From NCBI GenBank assembly GCA_958299035.1, contig CATQJL010000316.1, forward strand, positions 26,666,012 through 26,730,011: a stretch of DNA of 64,000 bases. Reading direction: 5' to 3'. The position numbers were made by a program, and so were the translations under genes. The DNA is from Cylicocyclus nassatus. Lineage: Eukaryota > Nematoda > Chromadorea > Rhabditida > Strongylidae. Below the pieces are notes generated by a model. That model made no database searches. It saw only the letters and a program-made list of their open reading frames with translations, and was not told where the DNA came from. Positions 10,712 to 21,484 of this stretch are shown here, piece after piece; the stretch's first letter is position 1; each line of letters opens with the position of its first letter.

Positions 10712-11053
10712 AGGCACCGTCCACCCAAAATCTTGGATTAAATGTTTTTGTCGCCTTCAGGCCTTCTGAAAGCCCTCATTCCGAATATGGAGTCGAAAAT
10801 CCGCGAAACACCCACAATCCTGTTTCGAAAACCCTCTGCAACAAGCTCAGGCGAGATAAAGCATGCAAGTGGGCGGGGCGATCATGGTTGTCCCGCCTAA
10901 TTTGCTACTTCTGGAGCGGATTTCTCGCTCTAGAAGCAGTCTTTTGCGGCGAAGCTTGGGGTTTGTCTAGTGTGTCTATAACATACTAGTGTGCCCACAC
11001 TAGTATGTTATCATAATCTCGCCAACCTCCATTATGGATGGACGGTGCCTTTA
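10708..11053. mobile_element. Foldback MITE with family A-like tips and a different interior
   Basis: TTTAAAGGCACCGTCCACCC at the left is mirrored by ATGGATGGACGGTGCCTTTAA at the right (to 11053). A hairpin with ACTAGTGTG..CACACTAGTATGTTA is near 10982-11012. The tip TTTAAAGGCA.CGTCCA resembles family A, and the element abuts copy 2 with a shared TTTAAA. Confidence 0.75.
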
Positions 11054-11127
11054 ACTTACCTCAAAAGAGAATTTTAGTAAACAAATTATAAACTATTCGA
11101 TAGCCGAAATCTCGTAGTTTCTGTAAG

Positions 11128-11615
11128 GGTTGTTTCAGAGTGCCGCACTAACCGCAGCAGACTGCAGCAGACCGCAGCAGACTGCAGTGACCGCAATGAC
11201 AGCAGCTGACTGCAGCAGAGTGCAGCAGACTGCAGCTGACCGGATTGACCGCGAGGCCGCACAGATTGCTACATTTTTTTGTGAAGGTGGAGAAGATAAA
11301 TAGTCGTAGCTCAAACAGTCTCCTAACAATATACGCACCAATAAAACAACATGAGCGGGAATGAAATAGGTATATGCAGGGACAAAAGGAACCTGAACAA
11401 GTATGAGCATTTTAAAGAAATATTCGCCAAAATTTGATTGGGAAGATTGAGTTAGAACCTATGAAATTTCTAGGCTTACACGGTGTTTTGATGTGTTCGC
11501 AACTATTTTCTCGTTTATGAAAGGATGCAGCGATTGTGAGGCCGTTGCGGTCAGTGCGGTCTACTGCAGTCTGCTGCAGTCTGCTTCAGTCAGTGCGGCA
11601 GTATGAAACACCTCT
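11128..11615. mobile_element. Foldback MITE with CTGCAGCAGAC repeats
   Basis: The left arm (from about 11130: GTTTCAGAGTGCCGCACTAA, followed by repeated GCAGCAGACTGCAGC words) pairs with the right arm (about 11540-11613: GCAGTCTGCTGCAGTCTGC, then CAGTGCGGCAGTATGAAAC). The spacer of about 270 bases is AT-rich. The arms contain a small array of 10-12-bp CAGCAGACTG units. Confidence 0.75.
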
Positions 11616-11809
11616 AAGAGTGATAAGAGCTGAATTTGTCTTTTTTCGTGTGCAATAATTGCCTGAAGCACAACCACTTAAGTTAGAAATGGGACACATG
11701 AGATTTTGGCTGGCTCCTAGTTCCATAGCTTGATGGTCATGTGCGGAATTCGTGTTATGGGGGCAAATAAGGAGTAATGCCTTGTATTGAGTACAAAAAG
11801 ATATAGGTC

Positions 11810-12552
11810 TAGTAAACCTCCGTCATCCTAGGCAGCTGCGGCGGGCCTCAATTGACGTTGCGGCTCCTTAGCGCGCTGGAGGAGCGATTGATCAAAAAAT
11901 CCATACCCTACCATCTATTCGTGGTAGGGCATGCTCCAATAGCCTCTATGGAAAAGATCGCACGGAGATCAATGGTGGAGTGGCGAAGAGGTCGGCGTAA
12001 CGTTTGAAGGCTCGAAGGTTCAGAGCTGGGGCAGCGCGAAGATTTTTGCAGTGGCCAGAAAATTTGAGTTTTGTTGGCAAAGCAGTTCCATGACAGTGAC
12101 ACCGGCACATGCGTCCAAAATCCATACATGGCACCGGATTTTCTTATGCACTTTTATCTATTGCTTCTTTTCTCTCTTCCACTCATTTTCTGCAAGTTGC
12201 AAGCAGTGCGAGATTTTTTAGGAGATAACGACAAGGAAGATGTGTGCAATTGTGCGTCGCATTTATTCTGCAATTTCATGGAAGCTTACGTGTCCCGTAA
12301 GTTACTCACGAGCAACTTACGGGATTTGTGTCTGCATCTCCTTTCAGACACGCTATCTCCGTAAGCCAGGTCGACGGCGACAGCTTAGCTTAGGGCAGAC
12401 AGCGCACGTCATTGCGGCAGCTGACCGGCCGCTTGGCTGTCAGCCCAGCGTCTATTCTTAATGCACTGTAGCAAGGGGGATCGTATGATTAGCTTACGAA
12501 TCTCTTCTGAGGGGGTCGGCGCAGATTATCTGAGCTGAGAGGAGGTTTACTA
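11810..12552. mobile_element. Non-autonomous DNA element with 12-bp TIRs
   Basis: TAGTAAACCTCC at 11810-11821 is exactly mirrored by GGAGGTTTACTA at 12541-12552. The outermost TA on each side would fit a TA target duplication of Tc1/mariner type (inference). The interior has no transposase. Confidence 0.6.
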
Positions 12553-12653
12553 CGGGCCATAATGAACCGGGTTTGAAAAATGACCATTTCACTTGGGTGG
12601 TCTAAAATCGGAAATCCTCAAAATTCGCTAAAGTCCACATGAATATGTAACTA

Positions 12654-12904
12654 CATATCGTACCCTCCACAGCTCGTGCTACCCTTGGTCTGCGTCTCAG
12701 ACCCGCCACGTGTGGCTAAGATGTTGGCAACGTGGCAGCAACGTGTTTGCAACATGCCCCAACATGTTGCCAGAACATTTTGGCCACGCCAACATGTTGC
12801 TGCATGTTGCCAACGTGTTGCTGCCAACGTTGCCAATGTGTTAATCACACGTGGCACGTCCGCGACGCCACAAGCATAACACGAGCTGTGGAGGGAACGA
12901 TATG
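12654..12904. mobile_element. Short foldback MITE with CAACATGTTG repeats
   Basis: The 25-base ends (12654-12678 and 12880-12904; CATATCG, then CCCTCCACAGCTCGTG) are inverted copies with one mismatch. Between them CACGTGTGG / CCACACGTG-like inner arms and several CAACATGTTGCCA / CAACGTGTTGC words make nearly the whole element self-complementary. Confidence 0.85.
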
Positions 12905-12984
12905 CTTGGTAGAACCTTTATGTCATGCCTAGGGTAGGCAAACGATAATGTGGGGGATGAGGGGTGGGGGTATTGAGACGACGA

Positions 12985-13175
12985 CGTACTAAGCATCAGA
13001 GAATTTCCCGGGTATCGGAATTCAATTTTGTGGCTCGAAAGCTCGTTTTCCTGAAGGAAAAGTTGTGAATCTTTTGTCACCATCAACGATTAAGCAACGC
13101 TGATAGAGCGCCTTCATCGCATTTACCACACAAAGCAGCAAATCCTTGAGACCTGCATTCAATAAAATGGTGCTG
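12985..13175. repeat. Direct repeat, copy 1 (about 190 bp)
   Basis: Matches 13435-13625 in the same orientation. Shared blocks are GACGACGTACTAAG, ATTCAATTTTGTGG, CGAAAGCTCGT, AAGGAAAAGTTGTG, TCTTTTGTCA and GCAAATCCTT. I estimate 80 percent identity or better by eye. Function unknown; it could be a segmental duplication of non-coding DNA. Confidence 0.8.
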
Positions 13176-13434
13176 GATAACAGAACAGGAAGTGGAGGGA
13201 TCGTCTCCGGCGGTTGTATGTCACTCTGCTTTCTTCTTTGAACTCTTCATCAAATTAAATTTTACGGAACCACTGACACAAAGTTTTTAGCGAGTTTCCG
13301 TCTGATGGGGTGGTTGGGGTGGGTCATGACTATGCAGAGCGCACCACTCAATCTTGAATAAGACGCCCAAAGCGAGACCAGATTCTCAGAGATGCGAGAC
13401 GTACCAGCTATGCGCATAAGTTTATTGTTGTACA

Positions 13435-13625
13435 GACGACGTACTAAGAGTTTTCCAAGCATTAGAATTCAATTTTGTGGTTCGAAAGCTCGTCTACCTA
13501 AAGGAAAAGTTGTGGCTCTTTTGTCAGCTTCAGCGATAAAGCGACGCTGACATGAGCGTCTTCACCGCATTTATCACAAAAACTCCGCAAATCCTTTAGT
13601 CCTGCATCCGATAAATAAGTGCTGG
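13435..13625. repeat. Direct repeat, copy 2 (about 190 bp)
   Basis: Partner of 12985-13175, starting 450 bases downstream in the same orientation. The 260-base spacer carries no repeat of itself that I can see. Confidence 0.8.
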
Positions 13626-14785
13626 AAAGTTCTGTAAAGCAGCAAGTTTTCGAATTAGTTTGACTTTTTTTACTTCAAACAAAAAATGCACTGCATTTCT
13701 TTTTATAAAAAGTTGGCAGCTCCAAATGAACAAATGTATCGTTTGATGCTATTCAAAGAAGGCATTAGTGCTTGAAAAGAGGTGGCTTTATAGCTGCGAC
13801 CAATCTTCGAACAGGCTTTTCAAGTTTTGCAATTCTGCTTCGGTCGAAATCAGTGGAATTGGGAGGCATCCTGATTAATGGTATAACGTTGCCTCACATG
13901 CGAAAATGGTCTTTCGAGCAATCTCATTCGCGGCACATTACCGCGAATCTTAGGCTCTATAGCTATGACCAGAACTGGTTAAACGCATGCCCGCAGAGGG
14001 TATCGAAAATGATTTTTTGAAGGTTGGACTTTTTATCCTTCATCCTTCAGACTTATTTTGCTTGCTTTGCGAAGATATGCGTGTTTTAGAATCATAAGGT
14101 CACTGGGTAAAAAGTATCTGCCATTATATTCACCTTATAACTAATACCATTTGATTGACGGAATTCTTATTTTGTTCTTCAAATGCAATGATATTCATTG
14201 CGCTTAGCAATGAATATCATGCAAACCCATTTTTTTTTCAAGATTTTCGTCACAGATATTATGGCAAAATTCTTGAAGATGTGTTTGCATGATTTAACGA
14301 AAGTGAACTTACTCTTGGTTTCAAGTGCTAATCCCTCTTCAAATGGCATATAAAACATTTCATATTCATCATTTTTCATGTTGTACCCATCTTTTTCTTC
14401 TGTTTTTGCTTTCTCCTGTATTTTCTGTTTCATGGATGATCGATATTGCTAAACTTGTGTATAGGCTGCTGCATGACGTAGGCGCAATAACTTTGCGCGC
14501 GAACGCTGCTTTGTAGCTGCAGAGCGCACGAAGCGCAGAAATTACAACGGTGAAGATACGCAGGCGTCGCTAATGCATCTGCTCAATAGTCCTTCTGCAC
14601 CTTCGTCCTGCAGCAGCCTTTACATGAACTAACTGTGGACTTGAGCACGCAGACTCTATGCAATATTGGATTCACACAACATACAGTATGAACGTATTAT
14701 AGCAACGGAGTCAGTAGCATTGTCAGGAATGATACAATACGAACTACTTGAAAGTAGCTTCGACAGCCAATAAACTGCAAGAAAG
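13626..14785. other. No gene seen; one short hairpin
   Basis: AT-rich sequence. At 14188-14220 a perfect 14-base inverted repeat (ATGATATTCATTGC / GCAATGAATATCAT) surrounds a 5-base loop; it is followed by no T-run and its role is unknown. Nothing else is recognisable. Confidence 0.45.
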
Positions 14786-15045
14786 ACGACTTCGATTACA
14801 TGAAGGCACATGAGAAGACGAGAAGAAGAACCCTCACAAGGTTAGCTATGTCAGTGGCGGTTCCCGGGAAAAGACAACGAGGAAGACCAAGGCAAAAATG
14901 GACCGAATGAGTGAAAACAGACTTGAGAGCACTTGGATTAGGTGAACGACAAGTTGTAGATTAAGAAGAATGGAAAAGGCTGATAAGAGCGGCAAACCCC
15001 GTACCATAGATGCAATGATTAAAAAAAAGTCAGGAAGAAAGCAAA
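14786..15045 (+). pseudogene. C-terminal fragment of an RTE/R-type LINE
   Basis: The plus strand reads, with stops, RTRRRTLTRLAMSV then VPGKRQRGRPRQKWTE, VKTDLRALGLGERQVVD and EEWKRLIRAANP. This matches the conserved tail found downstream of RT in RTE-like LINEs (..GKRPRGRPKxRW..DLxxxGL..WRxxxRxANP). Only about 85 codons remain; the rest of the element is absent. Confidence 0.8.
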
Positions 15046-16285
<1,240 letters not shown>

Positions 16286-16289
16286 CGCC

Positions 16290-16510
16290 GGAGAAATGGC
16301 AGGGTTGCGGCGTTTCCCCAGCGGTGGGTCTCCCATTTGTCCGGCGGAGCCCTCCCATTTCTCCTGCGGAGACCTCCCATTTCTGCTCCGGATACCTCCC
16401 ATTTACTGCTCCGGATACCTCCCATTTTCTGCTCCGGATACCTCCCATTTTCTGCTCCGGATACCTCCCATTTTCTGCTCCGGAGCCCCCCGATTTTGTG
16501 CTCCGCAAGT
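16290..16510. repeat. 23-bp minisatellite, locus 1
   Basis: Tandem copies of CTCCGGATACCTCCCATTTTCTG and close variants. About four clean units lie at 16385-16480 with diverged units on both sides (CTCCGCCGGAG, GCGGAGCCCTCCCATTT). Because 23 is not a multiple of three, all three frames stay open and produce spurious PPIFC/SHFLL-type ORFs. The same unit forms an array at 20630-20860. Confidence 0.9.
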
Positions 16511-16539
16511 CTGCCGCGGCATACTGTAATTACCCCTAA

Positions 16540-16903
16540 TTAAAGGCAGCTTCCAGGCAGATCTGGACCTATGGGGCTTTTACATGGAAAGTCTTTTGGG
16601 GCCCTAACTAAGGCACTGCCGAAGCAGCAGTTTAGGTAGTGCTCTAATGGCGGAGATATTCCCCTCGAAACAGACCCCCCGCGAACGTATTCGCATGGAT
16701 TCATGGCAGTTTCGCGCGAGGATCCACGCTTTGCGCCATGAATCCATGCGAAACACGGTCGCGGGGTCCAGTTTCGAGCAGAATATCTCAGGCGTTAGAG
16801 CACTACTTGAGCTGCCAGTTGGGTAGTGGCTTAGTTAGGGTCCCAAAAGTACTTTCCATGTAAAATCCCCATAGGTCCAGACTTGCCTGGACGCTGTCTT
16901 TAA
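16540..16903. mobile_element. Foldback MITE, family A, copy 3
   Basis: TTAAAGGCAGCTTCCAGGCA at the left is mirrored by TGCCTGGACGCTGTCTTTAA at the right (to 16903). The inner arms CGCATGGATTCATGG / CCATGAATCCATGCG and GGGGCCCTAACTAAG / TTAGTTAGGGTCCC fold perfectly or nearly so. The TTAA at both tips could be the target site. Confidence 0.85.
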
Positions 16904-17212
16904 GCTCCAAACCCCAATTTTGTCTCTAAACCCCACCCAAATAAGCCGAGTAGGACCCCCCCCCCCCCCGGGTAGGAGTTTAGCGCGACCCTCACCCCGT
17001 ACTCTACCCCCTCCCTCTCACCCCTAGCGTTTGTGGATAGAAGATAGAAGAAAGAGAAGAGATAAGACATTTATTTCAAATTTTTCAAACTTTCGAAAAA
17101 TCATCTTATATCGTTAATCATTTCACACCCACTGGTGTAAAAAAATGAACCTTTCCAACAAGACAACGGTTTGTGGAACATTTAAATTGCAGTCGCAGTT
17201 GGCCCATATTAT

Positions 17213-19810
17213 TTATTTGCTTGCATATATGAAGAACGAATTTTCTCCACTGATGTCATCGGGAACAGCGCCAAGATTGAATTTGTTATTTTGATGAGCC
17301 AGTGCTAGAGATGCTCGTCGTAAATTGCGCTCCTCATCTGCTCCCTATAAAACAAAAGAATAACGTAAACTCTGAGACTTAAGAAAATGATTGGAATCTG
17401 TTAACGGATACTAATCGAAACTTGTCAAACAGTTACTTGAAACAAACTTTAGCTTCTCCGACGGTATACGATAGTATGGGGAAAACAAAATTCCACATTT
17501 GGGTTGTTCAATTTCTCACTTTAGGATGAACAATAGCTACCCTACCCTTAAGGATCCCTATATAAAGAAAATATACTTGCTAAAGTAAAAAGTCTCGAAA
17601 AGACCCGACACCTTTCCTAACAAGGAAACGATACTCGGTGTCCGTGGCTTTTTGAGATGAGTTGTATACCATTACACTCGTCTTGGAACGCTGGTTCCGA
17701 ATCTGACTTCCGTTTCTGCTAATCGCTTCAAAGATGTTGTAAAGGATTGTGCGGGCTTCGGCTTTCCGCTGAAATACGTTCGAAGCGGCAACAATGACGG
17801 TGCGTTGTGGTCTAGCGGTTAGCGCGATAGGCTCATGAATTGATGCAGCTGTATGTTTGAATCCTTTTGTGTTTTTCAGTTTTGCATTGCCTCAATAAAC
17901 CTTCTTTCGCATCTTCGAGCTAACTGGACGCCCTTACTCTTCAAAAAATGTGGAAATTTGGAAAAAATTTACTATTTGCGTTAAAATGTATCCAATGACC
18001 ATAATTCGAGTGAATCTCGAACAATTTTAATTGAGGTAGTGCAAAACAAAAACACAAAAGGATTTGAACCTACACCTGTATCAAGTTATGAGGCTATCAC
18101 ACTAACCACTAGAAAATAACATGGCGCCGGTAGAGGCCGTTCTGGTGACCATACCCTTGGCGGATAAAGCTGGCTCGGAATTCCTCCATAACTTCCTTCA
18201 GAGAAACGATTAGCAGAAACAGAAGTCAGATTCGGAATCAGCGTTCGAAGGCGAGTGTAATGGCATACATCTCGTCTCAAAAGGCCACGGACATTGAGTA
18301 TCGTTCCCTTGTAAGATACGTTCGCGTGCTTCACGTGCCGGATCCTAAAATATTTCGATTTATAGGCAAAGATCGAGTATCGAATAAACTAGTTCAATGA
18401 ATCAGGGCAAAAACGGTCGAGAGATGTGACAAACTTTCCAAAACGTAACTTACCGCAACGATTGTGAAGTCGAACCGCACATAGATAATTACAACGGTAA
18501 AGAGTGCAAAGAAAAATGCCGTGGCGAGCAATGGTTCGCGGATCATTTGCGAGAACTCAATCGTAAAACAGCTGAAAATGTATGGCATAATTTCCAAATT
18601 CTAGCAAAAAAGAACATCGATTTATTCAGATCGAAGAGCAACTCACAGGAAAGACTGGATATGCTCTGGAACAAGGTTTTCTTTCTGCAACACTATAACT
18701 GTTCTGCCAGTTGTGTCCAAGTATGTAGCGCGGACTTCATCGGGTCTTCTATCCATGCTGTATGGTGTGATAAGCCTCGCTTTTCTAAAATCAAACATGA
18801 ATTTTAAAAAGCAGAGATGCGTTACACATCGGAAAAGGTTAGGTGCAATGTGTAACAAAGGGTGGCTTGTTTGTCGAGCACCCCAATTATATGTTGGTTC
18901 CTTCTCAACAATTTAAACTATATGACCCTTTTTCTCAAGACTGACAGTGGTGATCAAGAGCTTACCTTATCATTTCTGGCAGGATGATTTTCGTCGTAAG
19001 CTTTTCAACCACAGCATTGTCAAAAATATGGTCGAGAACTCTCATTTCTAGCGCATAATTATTGCCCTTATTGTAAAGATATTCGAAAGAAGGCACATTA
19101 TAACCGATAACGTAGGAAGTGCGCCATCCTCCAAAAAGCGGGAATCTGAACGATAAAAAGGAATAAAATATTAACAGAGGCAATAAGTACGTGACATGTA
19201 ACTCGGTTTCAGTTCGACATCAACAGAATCAGCGCGAAGTCGCACAGCTGATGTTGATATGTTTCCAATCTCATCTCTATAGTATATATCCTTGGCCGAC
19301 GCTGGTAAAATCGTCTGAATTGGTAAAGTGGAGCCTATTGAAAAAATGCTTCTTTGTAGCGATTCTATACAAGCTAATAATGAATCTAATGCCATTTGCT
19401 AGCCGCTCCTAGCTGCTCTTAGCCTCCTATTAGATTGTGCATCATCATAGAAACAGCTCTTAGATTTCTAAGAGCTGTTTCTATGATGATGCAACAACAA
19501 GCAAGAGTATGGATGCTCTTTTCATCATAACTTGCAAAAGTGATGAAACTTATCACAAAGTTAGAAAAGATGATATATAAAACGAAAAGCACGTAAAAAT
19601 GGCAAATCATCAGTGCTTTTGGAACACTGTATTTTCTTCTGAATCGGATGAAGTCAAACTTTGTGGAATATGCCTGCTCTGTATAGCAGAACATTGCAAA
19701 AATGGAAAGTGTGAAGATCCCACCTGAGATGACAGATCGATAGTCCTCTCGACATTAGCCACTTTCCAATCAGCAGCAAACGCCACTCCCACAATGAAGA
19801 TCAGTGGCAT
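17213..19810 (-). CDS. Ribophorin I (OST subunit 1)-like gene, six exons, middle exons missing
   Basis: Subunit of the ER oligosaccharyltransferase that N-glycosylates nascent proteins. Minus-strand exons: 19810-19724 (signal peptide [12 protein letters not shown], then [15 protein letters not shown]), 19334-19196 ([19 protein letters not shown]), 19145-18966 ([16 protein letters not shown] ... LTTKIILPE), 18784-18647 ([16 protein letters not shown] ... [10 protein letters not shown]), 18571-18454 ([13 protein letters not shown] membrane segment, [11 protein letters not shown]) and 17344-17213 ([19 protein letters not shown], stop TAA at 17215-17213). The last four joins are in frame with GT-AG introns; the first donor in that run is weak (AT/GTCAC, 19195). 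Exon 1 ends in phase 0 but the next exon needs one carried-over base. Roughly 250 lumenal residues known in the family are absent from the 389-base gap. The tail after the membrane segment is only 43-45 residues, far shorter than the usual cytosolic domain. The identity is firm; whether it is functional is doubtful. Confidence 0.85.
17619..18315. mobile_element. Long-TIR element with tRNA-like arms, copy 1 (in an intron)
   Basis: TAACAAGGAAACGATACTCG at the left is mirrored by GAGTATCGTTCCCTTGTAA at the right. The arms run about 270 bases through CCGTGGCTTTTTGAGA, ATACCATTACACTCG and a tRNA-like block (left arm about 17812-17875: TGGTCTAGCGGTTAGCGCG, CTCAT, TTTGAATCC; right arm 18060-18115 inverted). 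The centre is AT-rich. It lies in the last intron of the ribophorin-like gene. A second copy is at 21485-22185. Confidence 0.85.
19439..19492. repeat. Perfect 26-bp hairpin in an intron
   Basis: GCATCATCATAGAAACAGC.. (19439-19464) is followed after two T residues by its exact inverse complement (19467-19492). It lies between exon 1 and the next exon of the ribophorin-like gene, where several coding exons would be expected. The two-base loop argues against a microRNA precursor. Confidence 0.85.
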
Positions 19811-19893
19811 TGAAGGCTCGCGCAACTGGGGGTTCATTTTTATCTAAAACGGACCTCATTTGTATAGCCAAAGCTGTAGAAGTGAAAGCTTAC

Positions 19894-20198
19894 TCCTTTC
19901 CACGCTGATAAATGCAGATGCGTTGGCTTTCAGACCTCCATCGTCTTCCACAACGGCATAAACACGTAATGACCCTCTATCAGCCCCGATGCTGTTGCTT
20001 TGGCTTTGTCGGCATTCACCAACAAAGCATTTGCAGGACCTCTAAAACAAAAAAGAAGTAGAATTCGGTTTTGGATTGAATAGAAGCCTTACGAGACTTG
20101 TGTCCACTGGTAGCTAACAATGCTGCCATCGTCCTTAGCATTGCCATTAAGAACGATGGAAGATTCGGGAAGTGTATGATTATCGCCAGCATCAGCAA
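19894..20198 (-). pseudogene. Two PKD-domain exons, KIAA0319-like
   Basis: Minus-strand exon 20198-20093 encodes ADAGDNHTLPESSIVLNG and IVSYQWTQV. A 51-base intron with GTAAGG donor and TTTTAG acceptor leads to exon 20041-19894, SGPANALLVNADKAKA then GLIEGHYVF. Together these are a classic PKD (polycystic kidney disease, Ig-like) repeat as in KIAA0319-family membrane proteins. Within the second exon the frame shifts by one base: after HYVF the sequence continues as AVVEDDGGLKANASAFISV in another frame. Next comes [14 protein letters not shown] (about 19838-19797), the start of another PKD repeat, which runs into a stop and overlaps the ribophorin-like start codon in a different frame. I see no further exons in either direction. 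Likely a gene fragment; a sequencing indel cannot be excluded. Confidence 0.65.
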
Positions 20199-20600
20199 CT
20201 AAAATTATGATTTCATAAGATCAGAACTCAATTTCACACGGTAACACAGCAGCATGGAGCCATTGAAGAAGAGCAGAGAATAATTGAATTCAAAAAAACA
20301 TAACATAAAAGTGCGACATTCAAGAAACAACTCGCCTGGAGGCAGATTTTGAGCTTAAGCTGACACTGAAGGTGATTGAGTGGCAACCGCACGAAAATTT
20401 GAAACATAAACCTGAAAACGAGGAACTTACAACAACATAAAGGCCAACGCGACGAAGAGCAACGCGGAAAAGAAAAAAAACGGTAAAGAAACGCGCAAAA
20501 ACAACAAAATCAAAGAAACGGCGACTAAAATATGGACAAAGAGCGTAAACAGAGGACTCATTACCGTGGAGTTAGACGTTTGCTTGCTACGCGCCAAATC
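20199..20600. other. No gene seen
   Basis: Purine-rich plus-strand sequence without a recognisable exon. It would be intronic if the PKD gene extends to higher coordinates. Confidence 0.4.
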
Positions 20601-20609
20601 GATACGCAG

Positions 20610-20965
20610 CCTGCTCCGGATACCTCTCTTTTCTGCTCCGAATACCTCTAATTTGTTCGGCGGAGCCCTCCCATTTCTCCGGTGGAGACCTCCCATTTTC
20701 TGCTCCGGATACCTCCCATTTTCTGCTCCGGATACCTCCCATTTTCTGCTCCGGAGGCCTCCCATTTCTGCTCCAGATACCTCCCATTTTCTGCTCCGGA
20801 GGCCTCCCATTTCTGCTCCGGACCCCTCCCATTTTCTCCGGCGCGGCTCTTCCAAATTTGGCGGACTCGCGCCGGGCAAATTTCTCCGGCGCGGAGTCCG
20901 CCAAATCTGGCAGAGTCGCGCCGGAGAAATGGCGGACCTTTGCAGCAGGGCCGGAGAAGCCTCCC
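20610..20965. repeat. 23-bp minisatellite, locus 2
   Basis: Same unit as at 16290-16510 (CTCCGGATACCTCCCATTTTCTG), about nine units between 20630 and 20860. Some variants lack a T or carry GGAGGC in place of GGATAC. The right flank has related but longer CTCCGGCGCG..TCCGCCAAAT units in inverted pairs (20840-20935). Confidence 0.9.
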
Positions 20966-21484
20966 ACTTGCCTGCAGTGATGTCACCGCGATGGACCCCC
21001 ATTTGCCCCTCTCTCATTGGTCAACTGGGTCCGGCGCGACTCTGGCAGTTTCGGACTGTCCGGCGGAGAAGTCCCGTCGATTGTCTGAATGGGTTTCATT
21101 GCTGCAATCTCCTCGCGGCTTACTCGATTGTCCTCAAAGTCCTGTCCAGCTAAAGCGAATATCTGGAATATAAAAATTATATTACGTTGGTTCATGATCA
21201 TTACACGTTTTCTATAATTCAAGTTTGAACAGAAGTATACCTTTTGAGATCTTTTTGAGCGCAATAAAAACTGCTGTAAATATTATAGTAACTTTTTGGG
21301 ACTATACAACACATACTTTTATATAAGTGTAGCCAAAAAGCCAGGAAGATTTTCTAGCCTAAAGACGGCAAAGAAAACTTTTTGGAAACTCTTTTTTGGA
21401 AACCTACACTTTGAAACTGCACAACTTACTCTGTAATTTAGTAGAAGAGAGCACACTCTGCTCATCGTGTAGCTAAACATCGGC
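20966..21484. other. No supported gene; possible short exon
   Basis: A minus-strand stretch near 21175-21055 has a good acceptor (TATATTCCAG) followed by IFALAGQDFEDNR and a GTAAGC, or a longer reading VSREEIAAMKPIQTIDG. It could be an exon of the PKD gene, but there is no family match I trust. Confidence 0.25.

Noticed and set aside
12071..12364. Hydrophobic ORF as a membrane protein
   Set aside because: It lies within the TIR element 11810-12552 and has no homology or exon context.
14188..14220. Transcription terminator hairpin
   Set aside because: There is no following T-run and the setting is eukaryotic; the palindrome is recorded only as a structure.
16296..16543. Open reading frames rich in PPIFCSGYLPF / SHFLLRIPP repeats (also 20566-21173)
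   Set aside because: They are the three forward frames of a 23-bp minisatellite; all frames stay open because of the repeat, and nothing marks a start, stop or exon.
17812..17875. A genuine tRNA gene (CAT anticodon)
   Set aside because: A and B boxes are present, but the acceptor stem and anticodon stem do not pair, and the block is repeated in MITE arms; it is tRNA-derived at most.
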